The position numbers and the translations under genes were made by a program. A DNA stretch of 14,243 nucleotides from CAZUZD01 sp964624465 (GTDB lineage Bacteria; Planctomycetota; Planctomycetia; Isosphaerales; Isosphaeraceae), in NCBI GenBank assembly GCA_964624465.1, contig CAZUZD010000151.1, positions 1 to 14,243 on the forward strand. Direction: 5' to 3'. Every line of letters begins with the position of its first letter. Position 1 is the first letter of the stretch. The notes below the pieces were generated by a model. That model was not told the origin of the DNA, ran no database searches, and was given only the letters and a program-made list of their open reading frames with translations. Of the stretch, positions 6,058 to 13,157 are shown piece after piece.

Positions 6058-7062
6058 TCAGTAGCCGGCCGCGTGCCGCAGGCGGCGGTTGCGGAACGGG
6101 TTCAGGCGGCGGAAGAAGCCGCCGGTCCGGCCCGTCGCCGAGGGCACGCCCGGGACCTTGCCGATGCCAGGGACCCCCGGGATGCTGGTCACGCCCGGGA
6201 TCGCCGGAGCGCCCGGGATCAGGGAGCCGCCCGTGATGCTGCTCGGGACCGTCGGCACCGCCGTGCGGACGTTCGTCATCGCACCCGCCACGCCCGGCAC
6301 CGCCGGGGCGGCCGGCACCGTTCCCACCACACCCGGGACCGCCGGGGCGGCCGGCATGGCGACACCCGCCACCGCGGCCGGAGCCGCCGGGGAGATCGTT
6401 TCGGCCGCAGCCCCGACGGTCGTCGCGACCGCGCCCTGGACCGTGTCGACGCCCGGCACGCCTCCGCTCGGCGCGGCGCCGGGCACCATCGGCACCGCCT
6501 GTCGCACGCCGCCCGTCACCGCGGCCGGAGCGGCCTGAGCCGGGGCCGCGGCGATCGCCTCGGCGGCGGCGGGCGCCGGGGGCAGGAGCACGGAGTCGAT
6601 GACATGGATCAGGCCGTTGCTGGCGGCGATGTCGGTCTTGAGCACCTTGGCGTCGTTGATCGACACGGTGCCGTCCTTGACGCCGACCTTCACCGGCTGA
6701 CCCTGGGCGGTGGTCACGTCCTGGCCGTCGAGGTTCACGACCTCGGCGGCGGGCACCTCGCCGGGCACGACGTGGTACTTGAGGATCTCGGCCAGCTTGG
6801 CCTTGTTCTCCGGCTTCAGCAGCTCGGCGACGGTGCCCTCGGGCAGCTTCGCGAACGCCTCGTCGGTCGGGGCGAAGACGGTGTAGGGGCCGGGGCTCCT
6901 GAGCGTGTCGACCAGGTCGGCCGCCTGCGCGGCCTTGACCAGGGTCTCGAAGCCGCCGGCGGCGACCGCCGTGTCCACGATGTCCTTCGGCTCATCCTGG
7001 GCCGACGCCCAGACCGGGGCCGACACGACCAGCACAGCGGCCAGTGCAACGATGCGACGCAT
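6058..7062 (-). CDS. secreted fasciclin-domain protein with long Pro/Ala/Val/Gly-rich tail
   Basis: The 334-residue product begins with a clear Sec signal peptide (MRRIVALAAVLVVSAPVWASA, cleavage likely after ASA at 21). One FAS1 domain follows, at about 25-160, with the H1 box TVFAPTDEAFAKLP (61-74), YHVVPGEV and the H2-type box LIHVIDSVLLPP. FAS1 domains mediate adhesion to proteins or polysaccharides. The remaining ~170 residues are low complexity, rich in P, A, V and G, with many VPGV/IPGV steps. They end in a strongly basic segment, FFRRLNPFRNRRLRHAAGY. Single-domain bacterial fasciclins usually stop after the FAS1 domain, so the tail is an addition, perhaps a spacer plus an anionic-surface anchor (inference). 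The start at 7062 has GAGG eight to nine bases upstream; an in-frame extension to 7413 lacks support. Confidence 0.9.
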   Translation of the reverse strand: MRRIVALAAVLVVSAPVWASAQDEPKDIVDTAVAAGGFETLVKAAQAADLVDTLRSPGPYTVFAPTDEAFAKLPEGTVAELLKPENKAKLAEILKYHVVPGEVPAAEVVNLDGQDVTTAQGQPVKVGVKDGTVSINDAKVLKTDIAASNGLIHVIDSVLLPPAPAAAEAIAAAPAQAAPAAVTGGVRQAVPMVPGAAPSGGVPGVDTVQGAVATTVGAAAETISPAAPAAVAGVAMPAAPAVPGVVGTVPAAPAVPGVAGAMTNVRTAVPTVPSSITGGSLIPGAPAIPGVTSIPGVPGIGKVPGVPSATGRTGGFFRRLNPFRNRRLRHAAGY

Positions 7063-7231
7063 GGAGTGCAATCCTCTCCCGTGGCCCGGCAACCTCGACC
7101 CGACCCCGCTCCCGACCGCCGCTCGGGCCGGTCCTGGAGCTCCACAGTCGGGGCCGATCGCCGCGCCGAACCTGGCCCGGCGCCACGGACGTCCCATCGT
7201 CCGCCTCGCACCGGTGCCTGTGATGGCGAGG

Positions 7232-7261
7232 ATTGTAGGCGGCCACCCCGCCCCCGGCCAA
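7232..7261 (-). promoter_or_regulatory. promoter candidate for the fasciclin gene
   Basis: On the minus strand TTGGCC (7261-7256) and TACAAT (7237-7232) are 18 bp apart, giving a leader of about 160 nt. The -10 is strong and the -35 moderate. Confidence 0.4.
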
Positions 7262-7303
7262 GGGGCGCCGACCCCGTCTGCACCCGAATGTCTCAGAAAT
7301 GAA

Positions 7304-8164
7304 TCACGTCTGATCGGTCCTGATTTCACCAGCTTGCGCCGGCCCCCCAGGGACCCCGGGTTCCGGGCTCGGGGTGAGGTGGTAAAGCAGGATGCCGGCG
7401 GCGACTGCGACATTCAGGCTGTCGGCGCCGGGGCGCATGGGGATGGTGATCGGGCGGTCGCAGCGGGCGAGCCACTCGGGGGCCAGGCCGGCCGACTCGC
7501 TGCCCATCACGAGCGCCAGCCGGGGGGGGCGATGGCGGGCCAGGCGCTCGAACGGCTCGGCCGCCGGGTCGGTGCTGGCGGCGGCGAGGATCAGGCCGTG
7601 GGCCAGCCGGAGCCGGTCGATGGCCCCGGCCAGGTCGGCCTCCCGGATCACGGGGACCCGAAGCGCGGTGCCCATGGAAACTCGCAGCACCCGGCGCGAG
7701 AGGGGGTCGGGGCAGCGGGCCTCGGCCACCACGGCGGCGGCGCCGAAGACGTCGGCCAGTCGGACCAGGGCGCCGAGGTTCTCGGGGTTATCCAGCCGGG
7801 GGCAGACGATCAGCGTCAGGGGCAGGGGGGCGGCCCGCACCAGGTCGTCGAGCGCCGGCGGTGGCACACGGAGCCCGCAGGCCAGCGCCCCCTGGTGGAA
7901 GTTGTAGCCGACCAGGGCGTCGATCTGCCCGTCCGGCACCACGTAATGGATCACATCGGCCGGCAGGGGGGCTCCGATCCGGTCGGCCTGGCGGTCGGTG
8001 GTGAGCACCGAGGCGACCGGATAGGCGCTCTCCCGGAGGCGGTCGACCAGTTTTTCCCCCTCGACGACGAACTGGTCGAGGTCGCGGGTCGCGTTGGTCG
8101 CCTTGAGGTGCCGGTACACGGCCAGGCGGGGGTCGTCGAGGTCGGCGATCGGGATGCGGGGCAT
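7304..8164 (-). CDS. SpoU/TrmH family RNA 2'-O-methyltransferase
   Basis: The 286-residue product has an N-terminal RNA-binding part (FVVEGEKLVDRL, about 32-43) and a SPOUT trefoil-knot domain with all three motifs. Motif 1 is DNPENLGALVRLA (125-137), with the conserved N and R. Motif 2 is MGSESAGL (220-227). Motif 3 is SLNVAVAAGILLY (249-261). These bind S-adenosylmethionine and methylate ribose 2'-OH in rRNA or tRNA; the exact nucleotide cannot be read from sequence. The start is ATG 8164 (MPRIPIADLDD). A frame-extending TTG at 8176 lacks a spaced ribosome site. The gene follows the LapA-like gene by 40 bp on the same strand, so the two are probably co-transcribed. Confidence 0.92.
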   Translation of the reverse strand: MPRIPIADLDDPRLAVYRHLKATNATRDLDQFVVEGEKLVDRLRESAYPVASVLTTDRQADRIGAPLPADVIHYVVPDGQIDALVGYNFHQGALACGLRVPPPALDDLVRAAPLPLTLIVCPRLDNPENLGALVRLADVFGAAAVVAEARCPDPLSRRVLRVSMGTALRVPVIREADLAGAIDRLRLAHGLILAAASTDPAAEPFERLARHRPPRLALVMGSESAGLAPEWLARCDRPITIPMRPGADSLNVAVAAGILLYHLTPSPEPGVPGGPAQAGEIRTDQT

Positions 8165-8204
8165 CGAGAGTCTCAACTTCCCCGACCCGGGCGACGGGTG
8201 CGGC

Positions 8205-8405
8205 TCAGACCAGGCGCCGGACGAGGTGGAACAGGCCCCAGCCGGAGAACATGCCGAAGAGGTACGTCCCCAGGATCAGGAAGACCTTGGGCAGGCTCAG
8301 CGACCAGGCGAGGAACGACACGTCGACGCTGGCCCAGTTCTGGAACGCGAAGACGAGCATGAGGATCAGCAGCAGGACGCCGATCCCTCCCGTGACGTAA
8401 TTCAT
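8205..8405 (-). CDS. small LapA-like (DUF1049) inner-membrane protein
   Basis: The 66-residue product has two hydrophobic segments: residues 6-22 (GGIGVLLLILMLVFAFQ) and 40-62. Between them is a short polar/aromatic stretch, NWASVDVSFLAWSLSLP. That pattern (FAFQN, then a strand with FLxW and SLP, then a second membrane helix) is the LapA/DUF1049 signature. In E. coli LapA takes part in regulated lipopolysaccharide assembly; in other phyla the role is not defined. The start at 8405 is set by GGAGG seven bases upstream. The longer frame reaching 9086 runs through repeats and antisense to another gene. It is upstream of the RNA methyltransferase gene in a likely two-gene operon. Confidence 0.85.
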   Translation of the reverse strand: MNYVTGGIGVLLLILMLVFAFQNWASVDVSFLAWSLSLPKVFLILGTYLFGMFSGWGLFHLVRRLV

Positions 8406-8635
8406 CGACAGACCTCCACGCCGGCACCGGATCGAGGCCCGAGCACGAGCCGACCGGCCAGCGGGACCGGGGGGATCTCCGCATCGGGCCCGGCCGCACG
8501 CTCGGGACGCACTCGCCGTCCCGTTCCATTCTCCCGCGCCCGGGCCCTCGGGGCAAACTCCCCCCGGACGATCGCCCTCCCGGCGCCTACAACCTCGAGG
8601 TCTCAGCTGCCTGAGCCGCGAGTCGGCCGAATCGC

Positions 8636-8845
8636 GTCGGTGGGATGAGCGGAGCGAAATCCGATGGCCTCGGCCGCGCTCGCCCGTCGGCCCGCCGATC
8701 CGGCTCCCGCGGTGGGGCGGAGCGAATCCGACGGTCATCGGAGGCGCCTGCAAGATCGGCCGGTCGAACCGGCTCGTGTGACCGGTCCAGAGCCGGCCAC
8801 AGTCCCAGCCCGTAGTTCGGATTTCGCTCCGCTCATCCAACCTAC
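8636..8845. repeat. imperfect inverted repeat, second GTAG-type REP-like family
   Basis: The arm at 8639-8664 (starting GGTGGGATGAGCGGAGCGAA) and the arm at 8817-8842 are reverse complements over 26 bases with one mismatch. Adding three outer bases gives 29 with two mismatches, and the right arm then carries a GTAG head. A decayed third copy, GCGGAGCGAATCCGACGG, lies between them (about 8717-8734). The layout mirrors the element at 2059-2185 with a different sequence. It occupies much of the 562-bp gene-free stretch 8406-8967 between divergent genes; no other feature is seen there. Confidence 0.7.
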
Positions 8846-8967
8846 GGGACGGTTCGATTTCGGTGTGCCGTGGCCTGAGCGCGGGGTGGCCACGCCGACG
8901 ATACGGGGGCCAGGGCGTGTCGGGCCGGATCGGGATGGGGATCGGGATCAGGGTGGAGGCGAGTCGG

Positions 8968-10536
8968 ATGGGTCGGGGTGACGGCGGGTTCGACGTGGTG
9001 GTCATCGGCGGCGGCTTCGGCGGCCTGGCGGCGGCGGCGCTTGCGCAGCGGCGGGGGCTGCGGGTGGCGCTCTGCGAGTCGCACACGAACCTGGGCGGCT
9101 GCGCGGGCTACTTCGAGCGCGGCCCGTACACCTTCGACGCCGGCGCCACCGCGCTCATGGGCCTGGGCCCCGACGAACCCATCGGCCGGCTGCTGGCCGA
9201 CGTCGGCCTCGACTTCCGGGGGGAACGGACGCCCGCCTACCGCGTCTGCCTGCCCGACGGCGAGCTGGCGATCACCCCCGACGCGACCGACTTCGAGGCG
9301 CAGCTGGTCCGCCTGTTCCCTGGCCACGACGAGCGGCTGGCCCACTTCTGGCGGCTGCAATCGTGGGTCGGCCGCACCCTCTTCGCTGCCGCCTCGGGCC
9401 GGCCCCGGCTGCCGAGCGTCTCCCCCACCGACTGGCTGCACAACCTGCGCGTGCTCGGCGCCGGCGGGACCCTGGCGGCGGCGACCTGGATGCTGACCGT
9501 CCGGCACGTGCTCGCGCTCTGCGGCCTCTGGGACGACCGCCGGCACCGGGCGCTCGTCGCCATGCTCTTGCAGGACACCGCCCAGGCCGGCCCCGAGACG
9601 GTCCCGTTCGCCAATGCTGCCGCCTGCCTCCAGGCGTACCGCTTCGGCATGAGCCGGCCCCGCGGCGGAATGCGGGCTCTGGCCGAGGGCCTGGGCGAGC
9701 GGTTCGCGGCGCTGGGGGGCGACCTCCGGACGGCCACGCTCGTCGATCGCGTCGAGCGCCAGGACGACGGGACCTCGGTCGTCGTCACCCGCCGCCGCGA
9801 TCGGCTCACCGCCCGGCACGTCGTCTTCAACCTCCCGCTCGACCGCGCCGCCGCCCTGCTGGGCCGGAGCCTGGAGGGTCGGCTGGGGCGATCCGAGCGT
9901 CAGTCGCGGGCGGCGTGGAGCGCCTTCACGGGCTACGTCGCCTTCCGCTGCGACGCCGCGCCCGCCGGCGGCCCGCTGTTCCACCAGGTGCTGGGCGACT
10001 ACGACGCCCCGATCCACGACGGCAACAACGTGCTCGTCTCCCTCTCCCCCGAGGGGGACACGGGCTACGGCCCCGAGGACGTGCGAGTCGCGACCATGTC
10101 CACTCATGTCCGGCCGTCGGAGTGGCTGGGCCTCGATCGCCCCGCCTACGAGGCGAAGAAGGCCGACTATCGCGAGCGGATGCTGCGGGCCCTGCGGCGG
10201 GCCCTGCCCGAGGCGCCCGACGCCCTGGTGCACGCCGAGTTCGCCAGCCCCCGGAGCTTCCAGCGCTACACCCGCCGCACCGACGGCCGGGTCGGCGGCC
10301 CGCCGGTGGCGCGTCGCAACAGCACGCTGCTGGCGGTCGGCTCCGACGTGCTCGGACCCGGCCTCTGGGTCGTGGGCGACAGCGTGTTCCCGGGGCAGGG
10401 GACCATGGCCGTCGTCCTCTCGGCGCTCGGCGTCGTCGACCGCCTCGCTGCCGGCCCCATGCCCGTGTTTCCCGTGGAGCGCGAGCCGTCGCCGCCCCGG
10501 CCGGCCGTGGCGGCCCCGGAGCCGGTGACGCGCTGA
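8968..10536 (+). CDS. FAD-dependent oxidoreductase, phytoene desaturase / carotenoid isomerase (CrtI-like) family
   Basis: The 522-residue product starts with a dinucleotide-binding fold (FDVVVIGGGFGGLAAA; G14, G16, G19). The FAD-ribose Glu follows in ALCESHTNLGG, then the substrate-entry motif GPYTFDAGAT. The C-terminal FAD motif GLWVVGDSVFPGQGTMAVV (G470, D471, P475, G476) is diagnostic of the CrtI/CrtISO amine-oxidase-like group. Members desaturate or isomerise carotenoids, or saturate retinoids. The substrate is unknown, and no phytoene synthase or cyclase lies beside it. The start at 8968 is chosen for GGAGG upstream; an in-frame GTG at 8863 would cross non-coding DNA. A Pro/Ala-rich tail of about 25 residues ends the protein. 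A PIG-L deacetylase follows after 125 bp. Confidence 0.88.
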   Translation: MGRGDGGFDVVVIGGGFGGLAAAALAQRRGLRVALCESHTNLGGCAGYFERGPYTFDAGATALMGLGPDEPIGRLLADVGLDFRGERTPAYRVCLPDGELAITPDATDFEAQLVRLFPGHDERLAHFWRLQSWVGRTLFAAASGRPRLPSVSPTDWLHNLRVLGAGGTLAAATWMLTVRHVLALCGLWDDRRHRALVAMLLQDTAQAGPETVPFANAAACLQAYRFGMSRPRGGMRALAEGLGERFAALGGDLRTATLVDRVERQDDGTSVVVTRRRDRLTARHVVFNLPLDRAAALLGRSLEGRLGRSERQSRAAWSAFTGYVAFRCDAAPAGGPLFHQVLGDYDAPIHDGNNVLVSLSPEGDTGYGPEDVRVATMSTHVRPSEWLGLDRPAYEAKKADYRERMLRALRRALPEAPDALVHAEFASPRSFQRYTRRTDGRVGGPPVARRNSTLLAVGSDVLGPGLWVVGDSVFPGQGTMAVVLSALGVVDRLAAGPMPVFPVEREPSPPRPAVAAPEPVTR

Positions 10537-10661
10537 GGCGGGCTGGGGATTCGGGTATCGTCGAGCGATCGCCCGCACCGCGCTGCCCTCTCCACGGTGG
10601 AGTGGACTGGAGTGCCGCGTCGTGCCGGGCCCACGATCCGACGATCCCGGAGCCGGTCGCC

Positions 10662-11354
10662 ATGCTCGACGCCCTGGTCATCGCCCCGCACCCCGACGAC
10701 GCCGAGCTGGGCGTCGGCGGCACGATCGTCCGCCTGATGCAGGCGGGCTGGTCGGTCGGCATCCTCGACCTGACCGACGGCGAGCCCACCCCGCTCGGCT
10801 CGAAGTCGATCCGCGCCGCCGAGACCGCCGCCGCCACCGCGGCCCTCGGCTCCCCCTGGCGCGAGAACCTGGGCCTCCCGAACCGCAGCCTCGAACCCAC
10901 CCTTTCCCACCGCCGCGCCCTGGCCGCCGTCTTCCGCCGCGTGCGCCCCAAGCTCCTCTTCTGTCCCTACTGGGAAGACGCCCACCCCGACCACCTGGCC
11001 GCCACGAAGCTCGTGGAGGACGCCCGCTTCTGGAGCAAGCTCTCGAAGTCGGACATCCCCGGAGTTCCCTTCCACCCCGCCCGCATCCTCTACTACTTCA
11101 GCGTCCACCTCCGCATCGTCGAGCGCCCCAGCTTCGTCCTCGACATCAGCTCAGCCGCCGACGCCAAGCGCACCGCCCTGAACTGCTATCATTCGCAGCT
11201 CGTCGCCAACCAGCCCCCCGGCCGCCCCGGCGTCATCGACTCCGTCTTCGACCGCACCCGCTTCTGGGGCAATCTGGCGGGAGTGGCGCACGCCGAACCC
11301 TTCGCCAGCCGCGAGCCCGTGGGCCTGAAGGGGCTCAATGACCTGCTGCTCTGA
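10662..11354 (+). CDS. PIG-L family deacetylase, BshB1-like
   Basis: The 230-residue product has the LmbE/PIG-L zinc-site motif APHPDDAELG (H10, D12, D13) near the N-terminus and the second metal/catalytic motif AHPDH (H108, H111). DLTDGEPTPLGS and ENLGLPNRSL follow the pattern of bacillithiol-biosynthesis deacetylase BshB1 and its planctomycete relatives. Such enzymes remove the acetyl group from N-acetylglucosamine conjugates. Bacillithiol as the product is possible but unproven here, because no bshA or bshC is in view. The start at 10662 has GGAG nine bases upstream. The frame is open far upstream as a shadow of the oxidoreductase gene. It may share a transcript with that gene. The accessory island begins just after it. 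Confidence 0.9.
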   Translation: MLDALVIAPHPDDAELGVGGTIVRLMQAGWSVGILDLTDGEPTPLGSKSIRAAETAAATAALGSPWRENLGLPNRSLEPTLSHRRALAAVFRRVRPKLLFCPYWEDAHPDHLAATKLVEDARFWSKLSKSDIPGVPFHPARILYYFSVHLRIVERPSFVLDISSAADAKRTALNCYHSQLVANQPPGRPGVIDSVFDRTRFWGNLAGVAHAEPFASREPVGLKGLNDLLL

Positions 11355-11415
11355 GGTGGGGTTTGCGCTGCAGATTGGGCTCGGGACGGGCGAGAGCGTT
11401 GCTGGCCACCACCGC

Positions 11416-11501
11416 GGTTGGACGGCTGGAGTCCTGGTCGGGTGGCCGCACTCACGCCGCCTGTCGCTGCGCGACCCGGACGAACAAGTCGTCCGGGCTA
11501 C
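11416..11501 (-). repeat. REP copy a (minus) with degenerate RAYT 3'-end remnant
   Basis: On the minus strand the REP unit runs from GTAG at 11501 to GGCGGC at about 11455. It carries one extra T in the first hairpin loop. It is followed (11446-11416) by a sequence 24/31 identical to the end of the RAYT gene. It has the same unit order as the tandem copies at 11610-11949, on the other strand. Confidence 0.75.
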
Positions 11502-11609
11502 CCAGGTGAACCGACCTCGAACACCACGCCAGGCCGGCGCAACCTCGCCGAATCGTCGACCTCGGGGCTCAGGACACTCCGGCCGGGGCCAACGGATCAA
11601 GCAAGCCGG

Positions 11610-11949
11610 GTAGCCCGGACGACTTGTCGTCCGGGTCGCGCAGCGACAGGCGGCTCGGGGTGGCCAGCCGAGCGGGACTCCGACCGTTCGACCTGGCTCG
11701 TACCGGGTCGCCCGGACGACTTGTCGTCCGGGTCGCGCAGCGACAGGCGGCTCGGGGTGGCCAGNNNNNNNNNNNNNNNNNNNNNNNNNNNNNNNNNNNN
11801 NNNNNNNNNNNNNNNNNNNNNNNNNNNNNNNNNNNNNNNNNNNNNNNNNNNNNNNNNNNNNNNNCCGAGCGGGACTCCGACCGTCCGACCTGGCTCGTAC
11901 CGGGTAGCCCGGACGACTTGCTCGTCCGGGTCGCGCAGCGACAGGCGGC
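11610..11949 (+). repeat. tandem array of REP plus RAYT-tail units (~97 bp), interrupted by gap
   Basis: REP copies start at 11610, 11707 and 11904. Each is GTAG (GTCG in the second), then the palindrome CCCGGACGAC-TT-GTCGTCCGGG, then the small hairpin GTCGC-GCA-GCGAC and AGGCGGC. Between the first two REPs, 11663-11702 is 35/40 identical to the last part of the RAYT gene (12075-12114). On the minus strand it still encodes YEPGRTVGVPLGW, against YEQGRSVGVPVGW in the transposase. The second unit has the same insert, split by the N gap. The first unit is 97 bp long. No intact gene lies in 11355-12066. Confidence 0.85.
11765..11864. other. assembly gap of 100 N inside the tandem array
   Basis: Exactly 100 N separate GGTGGCCAG from CCGAGCGGGACTCC. 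Joined directly, these edges reproduce the uninterrupted repeat seen at 11659-11680. The gap is therefore in register with the repeat, and its true size is probably zero or a multiple of about 97 bp. Reading frames crossing it are meaningless. Confidence 0.95.
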
Positions 11950-12019
11950 TCGGGGTGGCCCTGCGCATTCCCGTCGCATGTCGGCGGCTCCCGGCGATTC
12001 CCGACGACGACCCATCGGG

Positions 12020-12065
12020 GTCGCCCGGACGGCTGGCCGGGCCGGGCCGCGCAGCGGCGGGCGGC
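12020..12065 (+). repeat. degenerate REP copy e, abutting the RAYT stop codon
   Basis: It keeps the REP layout (GTCG head, CCCGG/CCGGG stem, GCA-loop hairpin, GGCGGC end) but is diverged. The second hairpin is GCCGC-GCA-GCGGC instead of GTCGC-GCA-GCGAC: both sides of one base pair changed together, keeping the stem. It ends one base before the last codon of the transposase gene (minus strand). Confidence 0.7.
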
Positions 12066-12066
12066 G

Positions 12067-12591
12067 TCAGTCCAGCCAGCCGACCGGGACGCCGACCGAC
12101 CGACCTTGCTCGTAGTATCGCGCCGAACTCCAGGCCCAGTCGACGGGGCGTTCCACCAGGCCCGCGCGGACGGGGTTCGCGTGCATGTAGGCGAGTTTCT
12201 CCGCGATCTTCCGGGCCGTGGAGAGGTTGAAGTCGTGGTAGCGCGGCTGCCAGACGGGTCTGGTGAGATCGATGGTCGCGGCGTAGGCGGCGAGATCGTC
12301 GAACAGGTGCCGCTTGATCTGGACGGAGCTGCGCTGCTTCCATTGCTTCAGGAAGTGGCTGAGCTGATCCGGCGCCGGGAACCCGACGATGGCGTGCACG
12401 TGGTCGGGCATCACGACGAACCCGACGCAACGGGCCTGCTGCAAAGCGAGTTGCGAGTTCAGGACCCCGAGGACGATCCGCTTCGCCCGATCGGATTCCA
12501 GCAGCCGGCGGCGGCGGTCGCACGCGAACGTCACGAAGTGGGCGTGGCCGTCGCGATCGTAGATCTGGCGGTGGGTCATATCCACCGACAT
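12067..12591 (-). CDS. REP-associated tyrosine transposase (RAYT, Y1/HUH family)
   Basis: The 174-residue product is a full-length single-domain Y1 transposase. It has HFVTFACDRRRRLL near the start, the HUH metal motif MPDHVHAIV (H64, H66), and FLKQWKQRSS. WQPRYHDFNL follows. The helix EKLAYMHANPVRAGLVERP carries the probable catalytic Tyr135, and the end is DWAWSSARYYEQGRSVGVP. RAYTs nick single-stranded REP hairpins headed by GTAG. The gene is flanked by REP copies in inverted orientation, with their GTAG ends pointing outward (12020 and 12755), as in a REPtron. All key residues are intact, so it may be active. ATG 12579 (MTHRQIYDRDGHAHF) is the start more usual for the family. Confidence 0.95.
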   Translation of the reverse strand: MSVDMTHRQIYDRDGHAHFVTFACDRRRRLLESDRAKRIVLGVLNSQLALQQARCVGFVVMPDHVHAIVGFPAPDQLSHFLKQWKQRSSVQIKRHLFDDLAAYAATIDLTRPVWQPRYHDFNLSTARKIAEKLAYMHANPVRAGLVERPVDWAWSSARYYEQGRSVGVPVGWLD

Positions 12592-12710
12592 AGGTCACGC
12601 GGCGGCGGGATGCGAACCGTCGCTCGGCTTGCGACCTGGCCGAGTCGGGGGGGCCCGAGAATGCGAGCCATGTCGGGACGTCGGTCGACGCGACGAACGG
12701 CTCGACTCAC

Positions 12711-12755
12711 GCCGCCTGTCGCTGCGCGACCCGGACGACAAGTCGTCCGGGCTAC
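12711..12755 (-). repeat. REP copy f (minus), upstream of RAYT
   Basis: This is a full 45-bp unit on the minus strand, from GTAG (12755-12752) to GGCGGC (12716-12711), with both hairpins intact. It lies 120 bp upstream of the RAYT start and mirrors copy e on the other side. No gene is seen in 12592-12825 apart from this repeat. Confidence 0.85.
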
Positions 12756-12825
12756 CCGGTTGCGCCACTTCTTGCCGGCGCTGGGGAAGTTCCGCGTGGT
12801 GCGAGAGCAGGTCCACACCGTGGTG

Positions 12826-13059
12826 TCAGGACATCCAGCCGCCTTCCCGGATGTACTTCTTGAACCAATCGGGCGCCGCGAGGTTCGCGTTCGTCACATG
12901 CAGATGGGACGTGTCCGAATCGCACCGGATCACGAATCCTTTGCCCCTCGGATGGACGTCGAAGGAGGTTTCCCCCCCGCAGACCGGGCAGCGGATCGCC
13001 TTCATCACTGCCTCCGAGCAGCCCGAAACCAGGGCCTGCCTGATCTCCGCGTGTGTCAA
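12826..13059 (-). CDS. small CxxC zinc-ribbon-like protein, unrecognised
   Basis: The 77-residue product carries CPVC (C24, C27) and, after GKGFVIRCDSDTSHLH, C46 with H52/H54, so it could bind one zinc. The C-terminal half ends APDWFKKYIREGGWMS. I do not recognise the family. Two starts are possible. TTG at 13059 has a very strong GGAGGAG six bases upstream and gives a plausible N-terminal helix (THAEIRQALV). ATG at 13005 (MKAIRCPVCGG) has GGAGG five bases upstream. A frame reaching 13158 would translate the palindromic repeat and is rejected. GC is lower than in core genes (about 60% in a hand-counted stretch). It lies between two repeat copies and downstream of the 111-residue gene on the same strand. 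Confidence 0.65.
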   Translation of the reverse strand: MTHAEIRQALVSGCSEAVMKAIRCPVCGGETSFDVHPRGKGFVIRCDSDTSHLHVTNANLAAPDWFKKYIREGGWMS

Positions 13060-13113
13060 AATTGGCTCCTCCCCGGCGTGGCACGATCTCAGGATCGGGG
13101 GCCGTATCGACCT

Positions 13114-13154
13114 ACCGGGTAGCCCGGACGAACAAGTCGTCCGGGCTACCCGGT
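13114..13154. repeat. REP copy g: head-to-head fused palindrome, possible terminator
   Basis: ACCGGGTAGCCCGGACG (13114-13130) and its exact reverse complement (13138-13154) form an 18-bp stem including an inner A-T pair, around the 5-nt loop ACAAG. Both ends carry GTAG heads, so this is two half-REPs joined at the first hairpin, lacking the GCA hairpin and tail. On the minus strand it begins three bases after the stop of the gene ending at 13158 and could serve as its terminator. Confidence 0.8.
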
Positions 13155-13157
13155 TCA

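Noticed and set aside
7063..7413. N-terminal extension of the fasciclin protein to 7413
   Set aside because: It would place the signal peptide inside the protein and overlap the RNA methyltransferase 3' end; a promoter and ribosome site precede the shorter start.
8406..9086. Long minus-strand extension of the LapA-like gene
   Set aside because: It runs through the inverted repeat and antisense to the oxidoreductase start, and a GGAGG-preceded ATG exists at 8405.
8968..11354. Carotenoid or bacillithiol gene cluster
   Set aside because: Only one CrtI-like and one PIG-L gene are present; no phytoene synthase, cyclase, bshA or bshC is seen, so a pathway cluster is not supported.
11418..12598. 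Open frames spanning the N gap on both strands
   Set aside because: They translate REP repeats and N bases. Only the short YEPGRTVGVPLGW remnant is meaningful, as a relic of the RAYT end.
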